NCBI GenBank assembly: GCA_020152595.1
Contig: JAIGNY010001807.1
Coordinates: forward strand, 1-64,000
Source: Chiridota heheva
Taxonomy: Eukaryota > Echinodermata > Holothuroidea > Apodida > Chiridotidae
DNA length: 64,000 nucleotides
Reading direction: 5' to 3'
Positions 45,201 through 57,200 of this stretch are shown here, in pieces. Numbering within the stretch: the first letter of the stretch is position 1; each line of letters opens with the position of its first letter. The translations under genes were made by a program, and so were the position numbers. The notes under the pieces were generated by a model. That model did not search any database and was not told the DNA's origin. It saw only the letters and a list, made by a program, of their open reading frames with translations.

Positions 45201-48200
45201 AGCAGAAGGATGGGTGACAAAAGGGAAAAGCAGAAGGATGAGTGACAATGGGTGACAAAAGGAAAAAGCAGAAGGATGGGTGACAAAAGGGAAAAGCAGA
45301 AGGATGGGTGACAAAAGGGAAAAGCAGAAGGATGGGTGACAAAAGGGAAAAGCAGAAGGATGGGTGACAAAAGGGAAAAGCAGAAGGATGGGTGACAAAA
45401 GGAAAAAGCAGAATGGGTGACAAAAGGGAAAAGCAGAAGGATGGGTGACAAAAGGGAAAAGCAGAAGGATGGGTGACAAAAGGAAAAAGCAGAAGAATGG
45501 GTGACAAAAGGGAAAAGCAGAAGGATGGGTGACAAAAGGGAAAAGCAGAAGGATGGGTGACAAAAGGGCAAAAGCAGAAGGATGGGTGACAAAAGGGAAA
45601 AGCAGAAGGATGGGTGACAAAAGGAAAAAGCAGAAGGATGGGTGACAAAAGGGAAAAGCAGAAAGATGGGTGCCAAAAGGGCAAAGCAGAAGAATGGGTG
45701 ACAAAAGGGAAAAGCAGAAGGATGGGTGACAAAAGGAAAAAGCAGAAGGATGGGCAACAAAAGGGCAAAGCAGAAGAATGGGTGACAAAGGGAAAAGCAG
45801 AAGGATGGGTGACAAAAGGGAAAAGCAGAAGGATGGGTGACAAAAGGGAAAAGCAGGATGGGTGACAAAAGGGCAAAGCAAAAGGATGGGTGACAAAAGG
45901 GCAAAGCAGAAGGATGGGTGACAATGGGTGACAAAAGGGCAAAGCAAAAGGATGGGTGACAAAAGGGCAAAGCAGAAGGATGGGTGACAATGGGTGACAA
46001 AAGGATGGGTGACAAAAGGGCAAAGCAGAAGGATGGGTGACAATGGGTGACAAAAGGGCAAAGCAGAAGGATGGGTGAAAAAAAGGGCAAAGCAGAGGGA
46101 TGGGTGACAAAAGGGCAAAGCAGAAGGATGGGTGACAATGGGTGACAAAAGGGCAAAGCAGAGGGATGGGTGACAAAAGGGCAAAGCAGAAGGATGGGTG
46201 ACAATGGGTGACAAAAGGGCAAAGCAGAGGGATGGGTGACAAAAGGGCAAAGCAGAAGGATGGGTGACAATGGGTGACAAAAGGGCAAAGCAAAAGGATG
46301 GGTGACAAAAGGGCAAAGCAGAAGGATGGGTGACAATGGGTGACAAAAGGGCAAAGCAAAAGGATGGGTGACAAAAGGGCAAAGCAGAAGGATGGGTGAC
46401 AATGGGTGACAAAAGGGCAAAGCAGAAGGATGGGTGAAAAAAAGGGCAAAGCAGAGGGATGGGTGACAAAAGGGCAAAGCAGAAGGATGGGTGACAATGG
46501 GTGACAAAAGGGCAAAGCAGAGGGATGGGTGACAAAAGGGCAAAGCAGAAGGATGGGTGACAATGGGTGACAAAAGGGCAAAGCAGAGGGATGGGTGACA
46601 AAGGGCAAAGCAGAAGGATGGGTGACAATGGGTGACAAAAGGGCAAAGCAGAGGGATGGGTGACAAAAGGGCAAAGCAGAAGGATGGGTGACAATGGGTG
46701 ACAAAAGGGCAAAGCAGAGGGATGGGTGACAAAAGGGCAAAGCAGAAGGATGGGTGACAATGGGTGACAAAAGGGAAAAGCAGAAGGATGGGTGACAAAA
46801 GGGCAAAGCAGAAGGATACATTTAAATAAGAACCTAAAAATGCCTGACTCATTGATGTTAGCAATCCAACAGTAAAGGTCATATTGTGCCAAAGAGGTCT
46901 AAATATATCAGACTAATTAAAAAGATGATTTCAAAGAAAAACTGAATTAAGGGGTACAGTAGTATAAGGACTTGGATGAGTCCATTATACAGGTGGAGAG
47001 CATTCCACAGGGAAGAGAGTTGGGGAAGGGTAGAGCCACATGCATGCATTCCACAGGGAAGGGAGTTGGGGAAGGGGGGAGTCACATGCATTCCACAGGG
47101 AAGGGAGTTGGGGAAGGGGGAGTCACATGCATTCCACAGGGAAGAGAGTTGGGGAATGGGGTAGTCACATGGTACTATGGTATTTGAAATGCCTTAGCGT
47201 ACCTGTGCATTTTCCAGCTGTTCTTCAAGTCTTACTCTGTGCTCCTTCTCATTCATCAAAGCTTGTTTCAGTCGGCTTGTGGCTTCAAGGGTCACATCCT
47301 GTAGCTCTCTCTCCTCTGAGGCTGTTAAATGAACAAAAAAACAAAAAAATTATGAAAAATGTAAACATAGGAAATATACTCTTGTACACAATTTTAGGCT
47401 GGAGTTGAAGGCAAACACAGATGCAAGTGGATCCTACAGGTCTGCACTGCAGCAGTAAGGAAAAGCTGGTGGCTTCAATAATTTGACATAAATAATATGG
47501 AAGATTAATAACGTGTTGTGCATAACATTGGTTTCTGTGTTGTGCACAACATTGGTTTCTGTGTTGTGCACAACATTGGTTTCTGTGTTGTGCACAACAT
47601 TGGTTTCTGTGTTGTGCACAACATTGGTTTCTGTGTTGTGCGCAACATTGGTTTCTGTGTTGTGCGCAACATTGGTTTCTGTGTTGTGCGCAACATTGGT
47701 TTCTGTGTTGTGCACAACATTGGTTTCTGTGTTGTGCACAACATTGGTTTCTGGATTGTGCACAACATTGGTTTCTGGATTGTGCACAACATTGGTTTCT
47801 GGATTTCATTAACAAAATCTTCATGTTTTGAATGCTGAAAAATGCACCAAACCCTTACCTTTACTTTGGAATGTTTTGACATGATCAGCCAATCGTATTG
47901 CAGCTTGTTCAGCCTTCCATCTCCTTTCCCTCTCGCTGTCCAACTCTTGCAGCAAAATCTGAAACGGAATCATTTCAAGAGGCATACAAACGTTTAGCTT
48001 CTACTGGGTACTTTTGAGGTTTTATTTTTATAGTAAATGAAATAGTATGTCACTTCCTCTTACAACAAAAACAATCTGTACTGTATATGCTTTGAAAAAA
48101 CCGAACAATGTATATATTAGTGATGACTTCATATATCTTAAATATAACAAAATCCTGTCCTAAACCAAAAGATTGTTGTAATCTACTGCACATGACAATC

Positions 48201-51200
48201 AACACCTTTGTCAAAGACTAGCTGAAATATGAATTCCAAACAGAACTATGAAGATTATTACAAACCTACTTAACCCTTACTCTACCAGCACTTTTTTGAA
48301 AATGCGCTTAAAAAGCGGGAACAAAGATGGGGCACCCAAAAATAGAGTAAAGGTTAAACAGGGGCTGATTATTGAAGGGTCGTCTGTCTTCCGAGCAGCA
48401 GAGTTGGGCTCGTTCAGCTTCAACGACCCAGTGGGCCTCCCACCGGGATCATGCAGCATATATTTTTGAGTTGAAATACTTGTTGAGTGTTGATTAACCC
48501 TTAGTCTACCAGCACTTTTTTGAAAATGTGCATGGGAGGCTGGGTCAAAGATGGGGCACCCAAAACGGTGATAATACCGCCACATGGTAAAGTAAGGGTT
48601 AAATCCATGCTACACCCAAAACTGGAAAAAAATATACGATTCCGGTGGTTATAACTGGAAAAATCAGGAATTCACAGCAAGAAAACAAAACTCAACAAAA
48701 AAAAAATGTATGGAGTACACAAACGTCCCCCATATAATTGTGCGATGAAAAGAACATTAATTGCAAAAGAGGGATGCATACAAAGATGTATTCACTACAT
48801 TAATATTATTTCTGTCGTGATTTTTCATGGAAAGATTTTTGACACCTTTATTCAGATCCGTGGGAAATTTCATAAATTATTCCAAGTCTCATATAAGCTC
48901 TACCAGAGTATCATTTCAAAACAATACTCACAAGCTTTTCAGCATCCTGTTCTGCTGATGAATTGGTGATGTTTCTGGCTGGCCGCATCATAGTTCTACC
49001 ATCTGCATCCTGACCACTCCCAGGACTTGAGGTGGTGCTTTTTTGACTGACAGCTGCTTTCATTGGCTGTGGTAACCTACACCAACAGACAATTGGTAAG
49101 AGCAATGGATAGAAATTTATATTTAAAGGACTAATCTTTCTAAAAGTGAGAATGTTACTTTTACTCAATTTTGCTCATTTTGAAATAATGTAAGTCTTGT
49201 TTTTCACTAGCTCCTGCTGTTTATGTTGAACACTCACATTGTTAAAAAGTAAATTAAGTATCCGTGACAAACCAGTAATGTCCAATTTGTCAAATTCATA
49301 TGAAAGATCATGTGAGGTGCTTGAGGTTCTAGGAGCCCCAGAATACTATGCTCATACGTATCAGATACACCTTTAAAATGTCATCAACTGCATTAAATTT
49401 TGTTATAACTGAAACATTTCTTTTTTAAATCATTACGAAGATTGAGGTGCCAACAAAAAATACAACAATATTTTTTCCTGCCTGGAAAATTAATGACATT
49501 TATCCCACTCTTTCCCTCACCACCACCCAAAAAAAATGATAAGAGAGTAATACTCAATTTCTACACCTGACTTTAAGGGAAAATATGCAAATTTGTAATG
49601 GTGCAGGATTTTCAACTGTTTTTGTTACATTTAGATTTCACTAATATGAATGTCTAATTTCCTGACAAGCTTAATTAGCCCCAACTAAAGGAAAGACTAA
49701 GAAATAAAACATTGAACTGAATTTAAAATGACAAAAATTTCAGCAGGTTTTTATCTCGTTTCATGAGAGCATTTGTTTAATTGAACTTGAAAAGTTGAAA
49801 GATGAAAATAAATATCACTTTATAAGAGAAATAGCAAACCTAGTTGACAGTTTTCCATTCTTTTGCATCTTTTGTCCTTTGGTTACTGTTGCCTTGGAGA
49901 CCAATTTCTTTCCTCTTCTCTCCTTGCTGGATGAACGAGTTAATTGGCCATCTGCGTCACTCTCATCAGTATGATCTGTATCTATGGCAATAAGATATTA
50001 TTACAGGAAATCTGTAAATATGAATGCCATATAACTACTGATTTGTTCTATCAGAATTAGCACAAATTTGTATTAACTTCATAAGAAAAATATTTTTAAT
50101 TATAACCAGACATCGTAAACGATACAAATCCCCTCGACGCTAATTACATGTTTTTCAGCCTCTGCCACACCTACCATCCCACCCTCTGTTCCACATGCCA
50201 TACCATGCTACTTCCCTCCCTACAGGAAATCATACATGAAAATCCAGATGCTATACACCTGCAATCAAGATGACATCCAACCATATGACTTGCCAACCAG
50301 TCCCACATGCCATCTCTCCCTATACCATCCCACCCTTTCCCCCATGCCATCCCTCCTTGTACCAAGTACCTTGCCCCACAGGCCATTTCATGCTACCCCA
50401 CCCTGTCCCACTGAAATCCAGATGACTTTCATTACATGCCATCCTGTCCCACAAGTAATCCCAACCTGTCCCTATGCCATACCACCTCATCCTAAGCCAT
50501 CACAGCCTGTCATAAATGCCATAACACCACCTTGTTTCACATGCCATGCCACCCTGTCCCACATGCCATCCCTTCTTGTCATACATGCCATGACATCCTA
50601 TCCCACATTCCTTGGCACCGTTCCACATGCCAACCTGTCCCACATGCCACCCTATCGCACATGCCATCTAACCCTGTCCCATATTTCACCCCATCCTATT
50701 CCCCATGCCATCCCACCTTCATCTCAATTCCTACATCTACCAATGATTATGCCATCTTCCACCCAACATTCTTCCCTCCCACCCCCTCACTCCTATCAAC
50801 CCAACATGCCCAATTCATCTACCATCTCCCCTTCACCTGCCATCCTCCATTAATATCTCATCCTCCCTTCACCTACCATCCTCCATTCACCTACCATCCT
50901 CCCTTCACCTACCATCCTCCATTCACCTACCATCCTCCATTCACCTACCATCCTCCATTCACCTACCATCCTCCATTCCCCAACATGCCCCATTCACCTT
51001 CCATCCCTGTTTCACCTACTACCCCAACCACCTTTTGCCATCCATTCATCTACCAAATATACTCTTAACTAACCAGTCACATAACCAACTAATCATTTCA
51101 ACTTTCAATATACCTTCACTATAACCTTCACTCACTCCATTGCAACACAGCTCCCCCCCAGTCCATCATAAATTTAATCCGACACTCCAAATAAAAAAAA

Positions 51201-54200
51201 TACTCAACTTTTTTTTCCCCTAATAAACCAAATAGGGCTGATCTATCTATCAAATCAGAATGAAAATTCATTGGAGTTTGGAGTTTATCATAAGTCTATT
51301 TATTATGTTTCCACTCGATTCTAGCAAAACCTTATTGTTTTTTCCCTATTCATTCCCAAGACGCTTCATTATAAATTCCATTCAGTGGTCTGTTCTATTA
51401 TTCAACTTTTTTTTATCCCAGAACTTGCTATTCAAGTATGGAATACATTTGTTCCAAGTTATTTTCAAAGCAAGATTTTCCTTTTTCCAATTTTTTTTCT
51501 TCATAAAAATAGTTGGAATTCCTTTCCTAGGGCAGCAATCTCTCGTTCACCAGTAGCTAAACAATGCAAGAGGCCAGACGGACAATAGATGTGGATGGAT
51601 GGATGAATGAACGGATGGACGGTAAAGATGTTACATCCCCTTCACCAACTTCATTGGCGAGGGGATACAAATTCAAAATGCAGAGAAACACAATTAACTC
51701 ACTGCACTCCACAAAAATCAAGACAAAAAATATTGCAATTGATCACATTTTTCTTGCCCCCTTAAATCCTTTAGCTTTATTTTATATCCTGATAACCTAA
51801 AGCACTCATTTTACAACAATAAGGAATATTCATACATGAATAGCATATCTAATTAATTCCAGCATAGCTTGGAATTGTGACTTACATACACAGACTCGAG
51901 CATGCAGTATCATATAAATTAATGCAAATTCACACTTTTTCTCCCCAAACCAAAAATTCCACTTAATCTTTTCTACCCTCTTAAATAATAGTATACCCCA
52001 CATTATAAAATGCCTGGCCTTTTCTTATAAATTATCATCCTTCAAATTCATGGTTAAATTCCTATGGGTGAAAACCTGATATTTTCCCCTTATGCTATAT
52101 TGGACTTTTATAGGCAAAACACTTCAAATGAAACTACAACATTAGATCGCTATTATTTGTCTATATTTCCCTTCTAATTATTGTTTTGTTTGTCTTGCTA
52201 TTGGTATTCCATTAATGGAGAGCACACATCCAAAAGCTACTTCCAGAGCTTCTTGTATGCTGTCTTAAATCTCTCGTCTTATATCAGGGTTGGAAAAATA
52301 CACATACAATGAAACCAGTTATTCTACTCGCCAAGTAAATTCAACTCCTCACCAACACTTTCAAATGAAATTTGAACATTTTCACACTACTTGTGTGCCT
52401 CTGTATTGCCCTTTTCCTGGGCCTGACTTCATGGCCGTACATACGTAAAACATAGCAAGACATCTCCGAGCTGACGGCTAACGGCCAAATTTGGATTTAT
52501 ATCTTAGTGGAAATACCACCATCTTTTTGTGTGTGAAGGACAAGGGGCATTTGTTAGTAGAGAAAAAAATAAACACAAGATAGTATTGTATGTTACCTGA
52601 AATAAAACAATTTATTATTAATATCAAAACAAGATTTTCACTCGCCATGGCTTAATTAAGTGTGGTGAGTACCACAGAATATTATAACATTTCTGCTCAA
52701 CACAGTTTATTTTTGCTCGCCTATGGCTAGTAGGCAAGTAGTTTTTCCAACCCTGTCTTGTATACTATTTCATCCATTGTATACACACATCTTTGTTTTT
52801 TTAATGTTGACATTACAAGACTTATCTTGTAATTTGTACTATTAATTTGTGGTGAAACAATTGCAAAATACTGTACACAGAAATAATGCATTGAAATCCA
52901 AAAAGTTCATTTTTGATCAAATACAATTTCAAAACTTATTCATTAAAACTTAAAATAATGTCAAAATTGAATAAAAACATGAAAGCACAAGTACATACCT
53001 CTTTTTGCGACCCTTTTATGTCTGTGACCCCTAGGGAATGTTTTCTCAGCGGTGAGGGTAGTTGCGGTGGTGGAATTTGAATCTTCAACACCCTTTGCTT
53101 CAAGCTTAAAACAAACATAATATTTTGGTACAATCAGATACACATTGACATATACAGAAAGCCATATTGTTAGAAGCATTGCTCTTTATAGTACATGCAT
53201 AACAAAAATTTGCATACTAAATGATGATCATGCTAAGAGCACAGATTTCAAAGGAGGCTACTAGGTAATGATATACAAGACAGCATAAGATAACAAGATA
53301 ATTTATTTGCAAATTAGTGTCATACCACAGAGGGGGAGAGTACCATTGTTTCGAACACACCAATTAAAAAAGTAATAGGTGCTATTTATATAGTGCTCAC
53401 TTCCACAGTACTAACTATTTATATATATATAGTACTCACTTCTACAGTACTAACTATATGTATAGTACTCACTTCTACAGTACTAACTATATATATAGCG
53501 CTCACTTCTACAGTACTAACTATATATAGCGCTCACTTCTACAGTATGAACTATATATATAGCACTCACTTCTACAGTACTAACTATATATAGCGATCAC
53601 TTCTACAGTACTAAGTATATATATAGTACTCACCAGTGTTCGACAAATCGATCAAAATTCTACTTGCCCGTCGAGCAGTTAGTTGCTAAAGTTTGGTTGC
53701 CCGGGCGTCAAATCAACTTGCCCAGAAGCACAAGTGGGGATTCCCCAATTGTAATTAGCACCTACACTAACGGTAATGCCAGGCCGTATTAAAAATATAT
53801 TTACATTTTATAAACGATTACTTATCACGAATGGAATGATATATAAACTATTTGAGTGAATTGTCATGTATTAAACAAGTGTTTGTGTCTTAATGTACAT
53901 GAAATATTGTTCGAAATTGTTAAATAATCTTTGCAACAGAAAAAAGAAAATGGGAAGCCTACCGTAGCACCTATGTTTCTTTCACTTGTGTCACACATAC
54001 ACATAATTCTAGATACATATAGGCCTACGAGGAACAGAATTCTAACATGAAAATCAGATTATCAGAGACACACGTGTGTACCCACATTAAAAGATTCCCA
54101 ACTCCCAAAATGAACCAATCATGTCAACCGTTCCAAAAAACTCAAGCAAAATGTTTATGTATTTATGCAAATAGTCTGCTGGCCAGTGAAAACAAGTTAC

Positions 54201-57200
54201 AACACGTGCGTTCAGTGCACTGTTTTACAGCCAGCTGTTGCATGTACTGTATATACCGTATTGTACCACGGGACATCAGCATTCCGTACTGAACTAACGT
54301 TATGCAATGCGTGAAAGATTGAAAACGTGTGTGATACAATAACATGTACGAACTACGAAGGTTATCGTATCGCTGAGGAATGTGACGGTAGTATTTCTAG
54401 ATTTTTCACCTTGGTTTGTCTTGCTTTTGACAATCACTTTTTAGGACAGTGTGACGTTTAAAAAAGTACCATTGTTTGCATCATATTTACATTTTAAAGG
54501 GTCACTTTTAGGTGAAAAAGTAGTTGCCCGGCGGGCAGGTCGCTTTGACAATCCACTTGCCTGGACATGAGTTTTTGTTGCCCCGGGCGTACGGACAGGC
54601 GATTTGTCGAACGCTGGTACTCACTTCTACAGTACTAACTATATATATAGCACTCACTTCTACATTACTAACTATTTATATAGTGCTCCCTTTTACAGTA
54701 TTAACTATATATATATATAGAGAGAGGGAGAGCTCACTTCTACAGTACTAACTATATATATATATATAAAGCACTCACTTCTACAGTACTAACTATATAT
54801 AGTATAGTGCTCACTTCTACAATACTAACTATATCTATAGTGCTCACTTCTACAGTACTTACTATATCTATAGTGCTCACTTCTACAGTACTTACTATAT
54901 CTATAGTGCTCACTTCTACAATACTAAGTATATCTATATAGCGCTCACTTCTACAGTACTAACTATATCTATAGCGCTCACTTCTACAGTACTAACTATA
55001 TCTATAGTGCTCACTTCTACAGTACTAACTATATATGTAGTGCTCACTTCTACAGTACTAACTATAATCAGAGGCACTTTACAATCAAAATGGAAAGCAA
55101 AAAGTCAAGCAGAGTAATCATTTAAATGCTAAATGAAAAAGGTGAGGTGAAAAGATGTTATACATTTTATCTTGGCCGGCAATCTATTCCATTTTTTTGG
55201 CCCAGCCACAGAAAATGCACGATCCCCAAAGATTTTTCTGGAAGTTTTTGGTATTTCGAGTGTGCAGGATTGAGTTGATCTCAGTAAATAATTGCATTTT
55301 TTTACATGAAATTATCTTGTAAAGTAGGTTGGAGCTAATCCAGTTATACATTTGAAAGACAAGAGTAGCAATCGAAATACAATTCTAGATCTTAATGGCA
55401 ACCAATGTAAGGACTTCAAGCATCCTGAAGCACTATCATATTTCTCAATCTCGCTGCAAAATTTTGAACCCTTTGTTAATTTAGTTATTGACGTACTTGG
55501 CAAGCCATAAAACAACATACTACAATAGTCAAGTTTAGAAATAACAAGAGAAAGTACCAACTGTTGAAGGGACTGATTGTTTAGATGACTGCGTAATGAC
55601 CTTAGGCGATGTAGCATATACATAGGTGTTTTACGCTATTCATTTATGTGTCTTTCAAATGTTAGCTGATTGTCCAACCAAACTCCAAGATATTTCATAC
55701 ACTGATTATCATCCACGTGGACATTATTGATATTGATACCATCAACCCTACATTTATCTATTTAGACCTTGCTACCAAATTTTATGTATTCAGTTTTACA
55801 ATTATTCACTTTCAGTCTGTTTTCATTCATCCAGGTTGAAATAAAGATAGCATATTCTTCCAAAGCATCAATGCAATGCTGCTCATCTAGAAAGCTGTTT
55901 GCTGCGAAACTGCTATGATATGGAAGGTCGTCAGCATATACCATGAGAGTAAATTCTCTAGCATGTTGCATATTTGAACTGGTGTAATTTTGTACAGTGC
56001 TTGCGTAAAGATTGTACAGAACCGGGCCTGCACAACTGCCTTGAGGCACGGGGAATGGAAGGCTGATCTCCTCAGAAAGAGATTTAAATAGTTATGGAAC
56101 CATTGTAATGCCTTCCCATCTATTCCAAATCGGTTGTGCAAAACCTTCAGCACAATGTCATGGTCCACTGTATCAAAGGCGATGGAACGATCTAGAGCCA
56201 GCAGAGATGTAATCCATTGCTTGTCCATACTACACAATAAATCATTGGTAACTTTTAATAAGACAGTTTCTGTGCTGTATGACTCTGTATGCGCTCAAAT
56301 AGTCCGGTAGCAATTCATCGGTTTTAAGACGATCATTCAGACGTAATAACATACATTTTTCGACTATTTTAGATATAAATGGGAGGTTATTTACTTGTCT
56401 GTAATTTAAGAGAGCCAATTCTAGTCCTGGCTTCTTAAGTAATGGTTTCACGATAGAGGTTTTCCATAGAGAAGAAAATTCACCCTTAACTAAGGAGTTA
56501 TTTATAACCTTTGTGAGAAGAGGAAGTAGAACACCTACATGAGTTTTTATTAACTTTGCTGGAAGTGGGTCTGTGTGACAATTAGTAGAATTGGCATTCA
56601 AAATTAACTTTTTAATCTCCTCTTTATTTAAGGAAAGGAAAGTAGAAAAATCTTGACAATTTCTTACTGGGAGGTTAAACAGTTGATAATCTTTGAGATT
56701 GTCTCTTATGGAATGTATTTTATTTGAGGAATATTCTGCAAATTTATTACAGAGTGAATTCAATCCGCATGATCTGGCATTGGATTATCCTGGCATCTTC
56801 CAATTAACCTATTTAAAGGGCTGATCAGTTTTATTAAATTCCTACCACAACTGACAATAGATTTGTTAGTGCAATTCCATTTCTTTTTCTGAACTTCATT
56901 GCGAAAACTTGTTGATGCTGTTCGGTAAGTGTCTCCATTTTTTCTCAGGTTATATAACTGCGCACTTTTAATCTAGTATATCCACAGTAATCCAATCTGG
57001 TCTATGTTTATCAGTTGTGTTCTTGGTAACAAGTGGTGCATGCTCATCTAATATTACAGAAAGACCACTGGAGAAGAACATGTATCATAATCTGGGGCCA
57101 CCAACTTATCACAAATAAATCCAAGTCATCTGCTAATTTATCGTAGTCAATATCCTTTATTTTTCGTAACTTTATCTTGCGTTTTATAATAAGTGGTTTT

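Noticed and set aside
44612..46892. Minus-strand frames of 685-756 codons
   Set aside because: Same satellite (array B), same reason.
37095..47806. CRISPR-like arrays
   Set aside because: Tandem repeats are directly adjacent without unique spacers, in an animal genome with introns and retrotransposons.
47285..47882. Frames with repeated RNQCCAQH / QKPMLCTT
   Set aside because: Products of the 26-bp minisatellite in an LRRCC1 intron.
50236..51068. Plus-strand proline/histidine/serine frames of about 180-205 codons
   Set aside because: Low-complexity translation of the CCATGCCA and 18-bp repeats in an intron.
54047..54345. Short frames inside hAT element 2 as transposase
   Set aside because: No transposase motifs and far too short; the element is non-autonomous.
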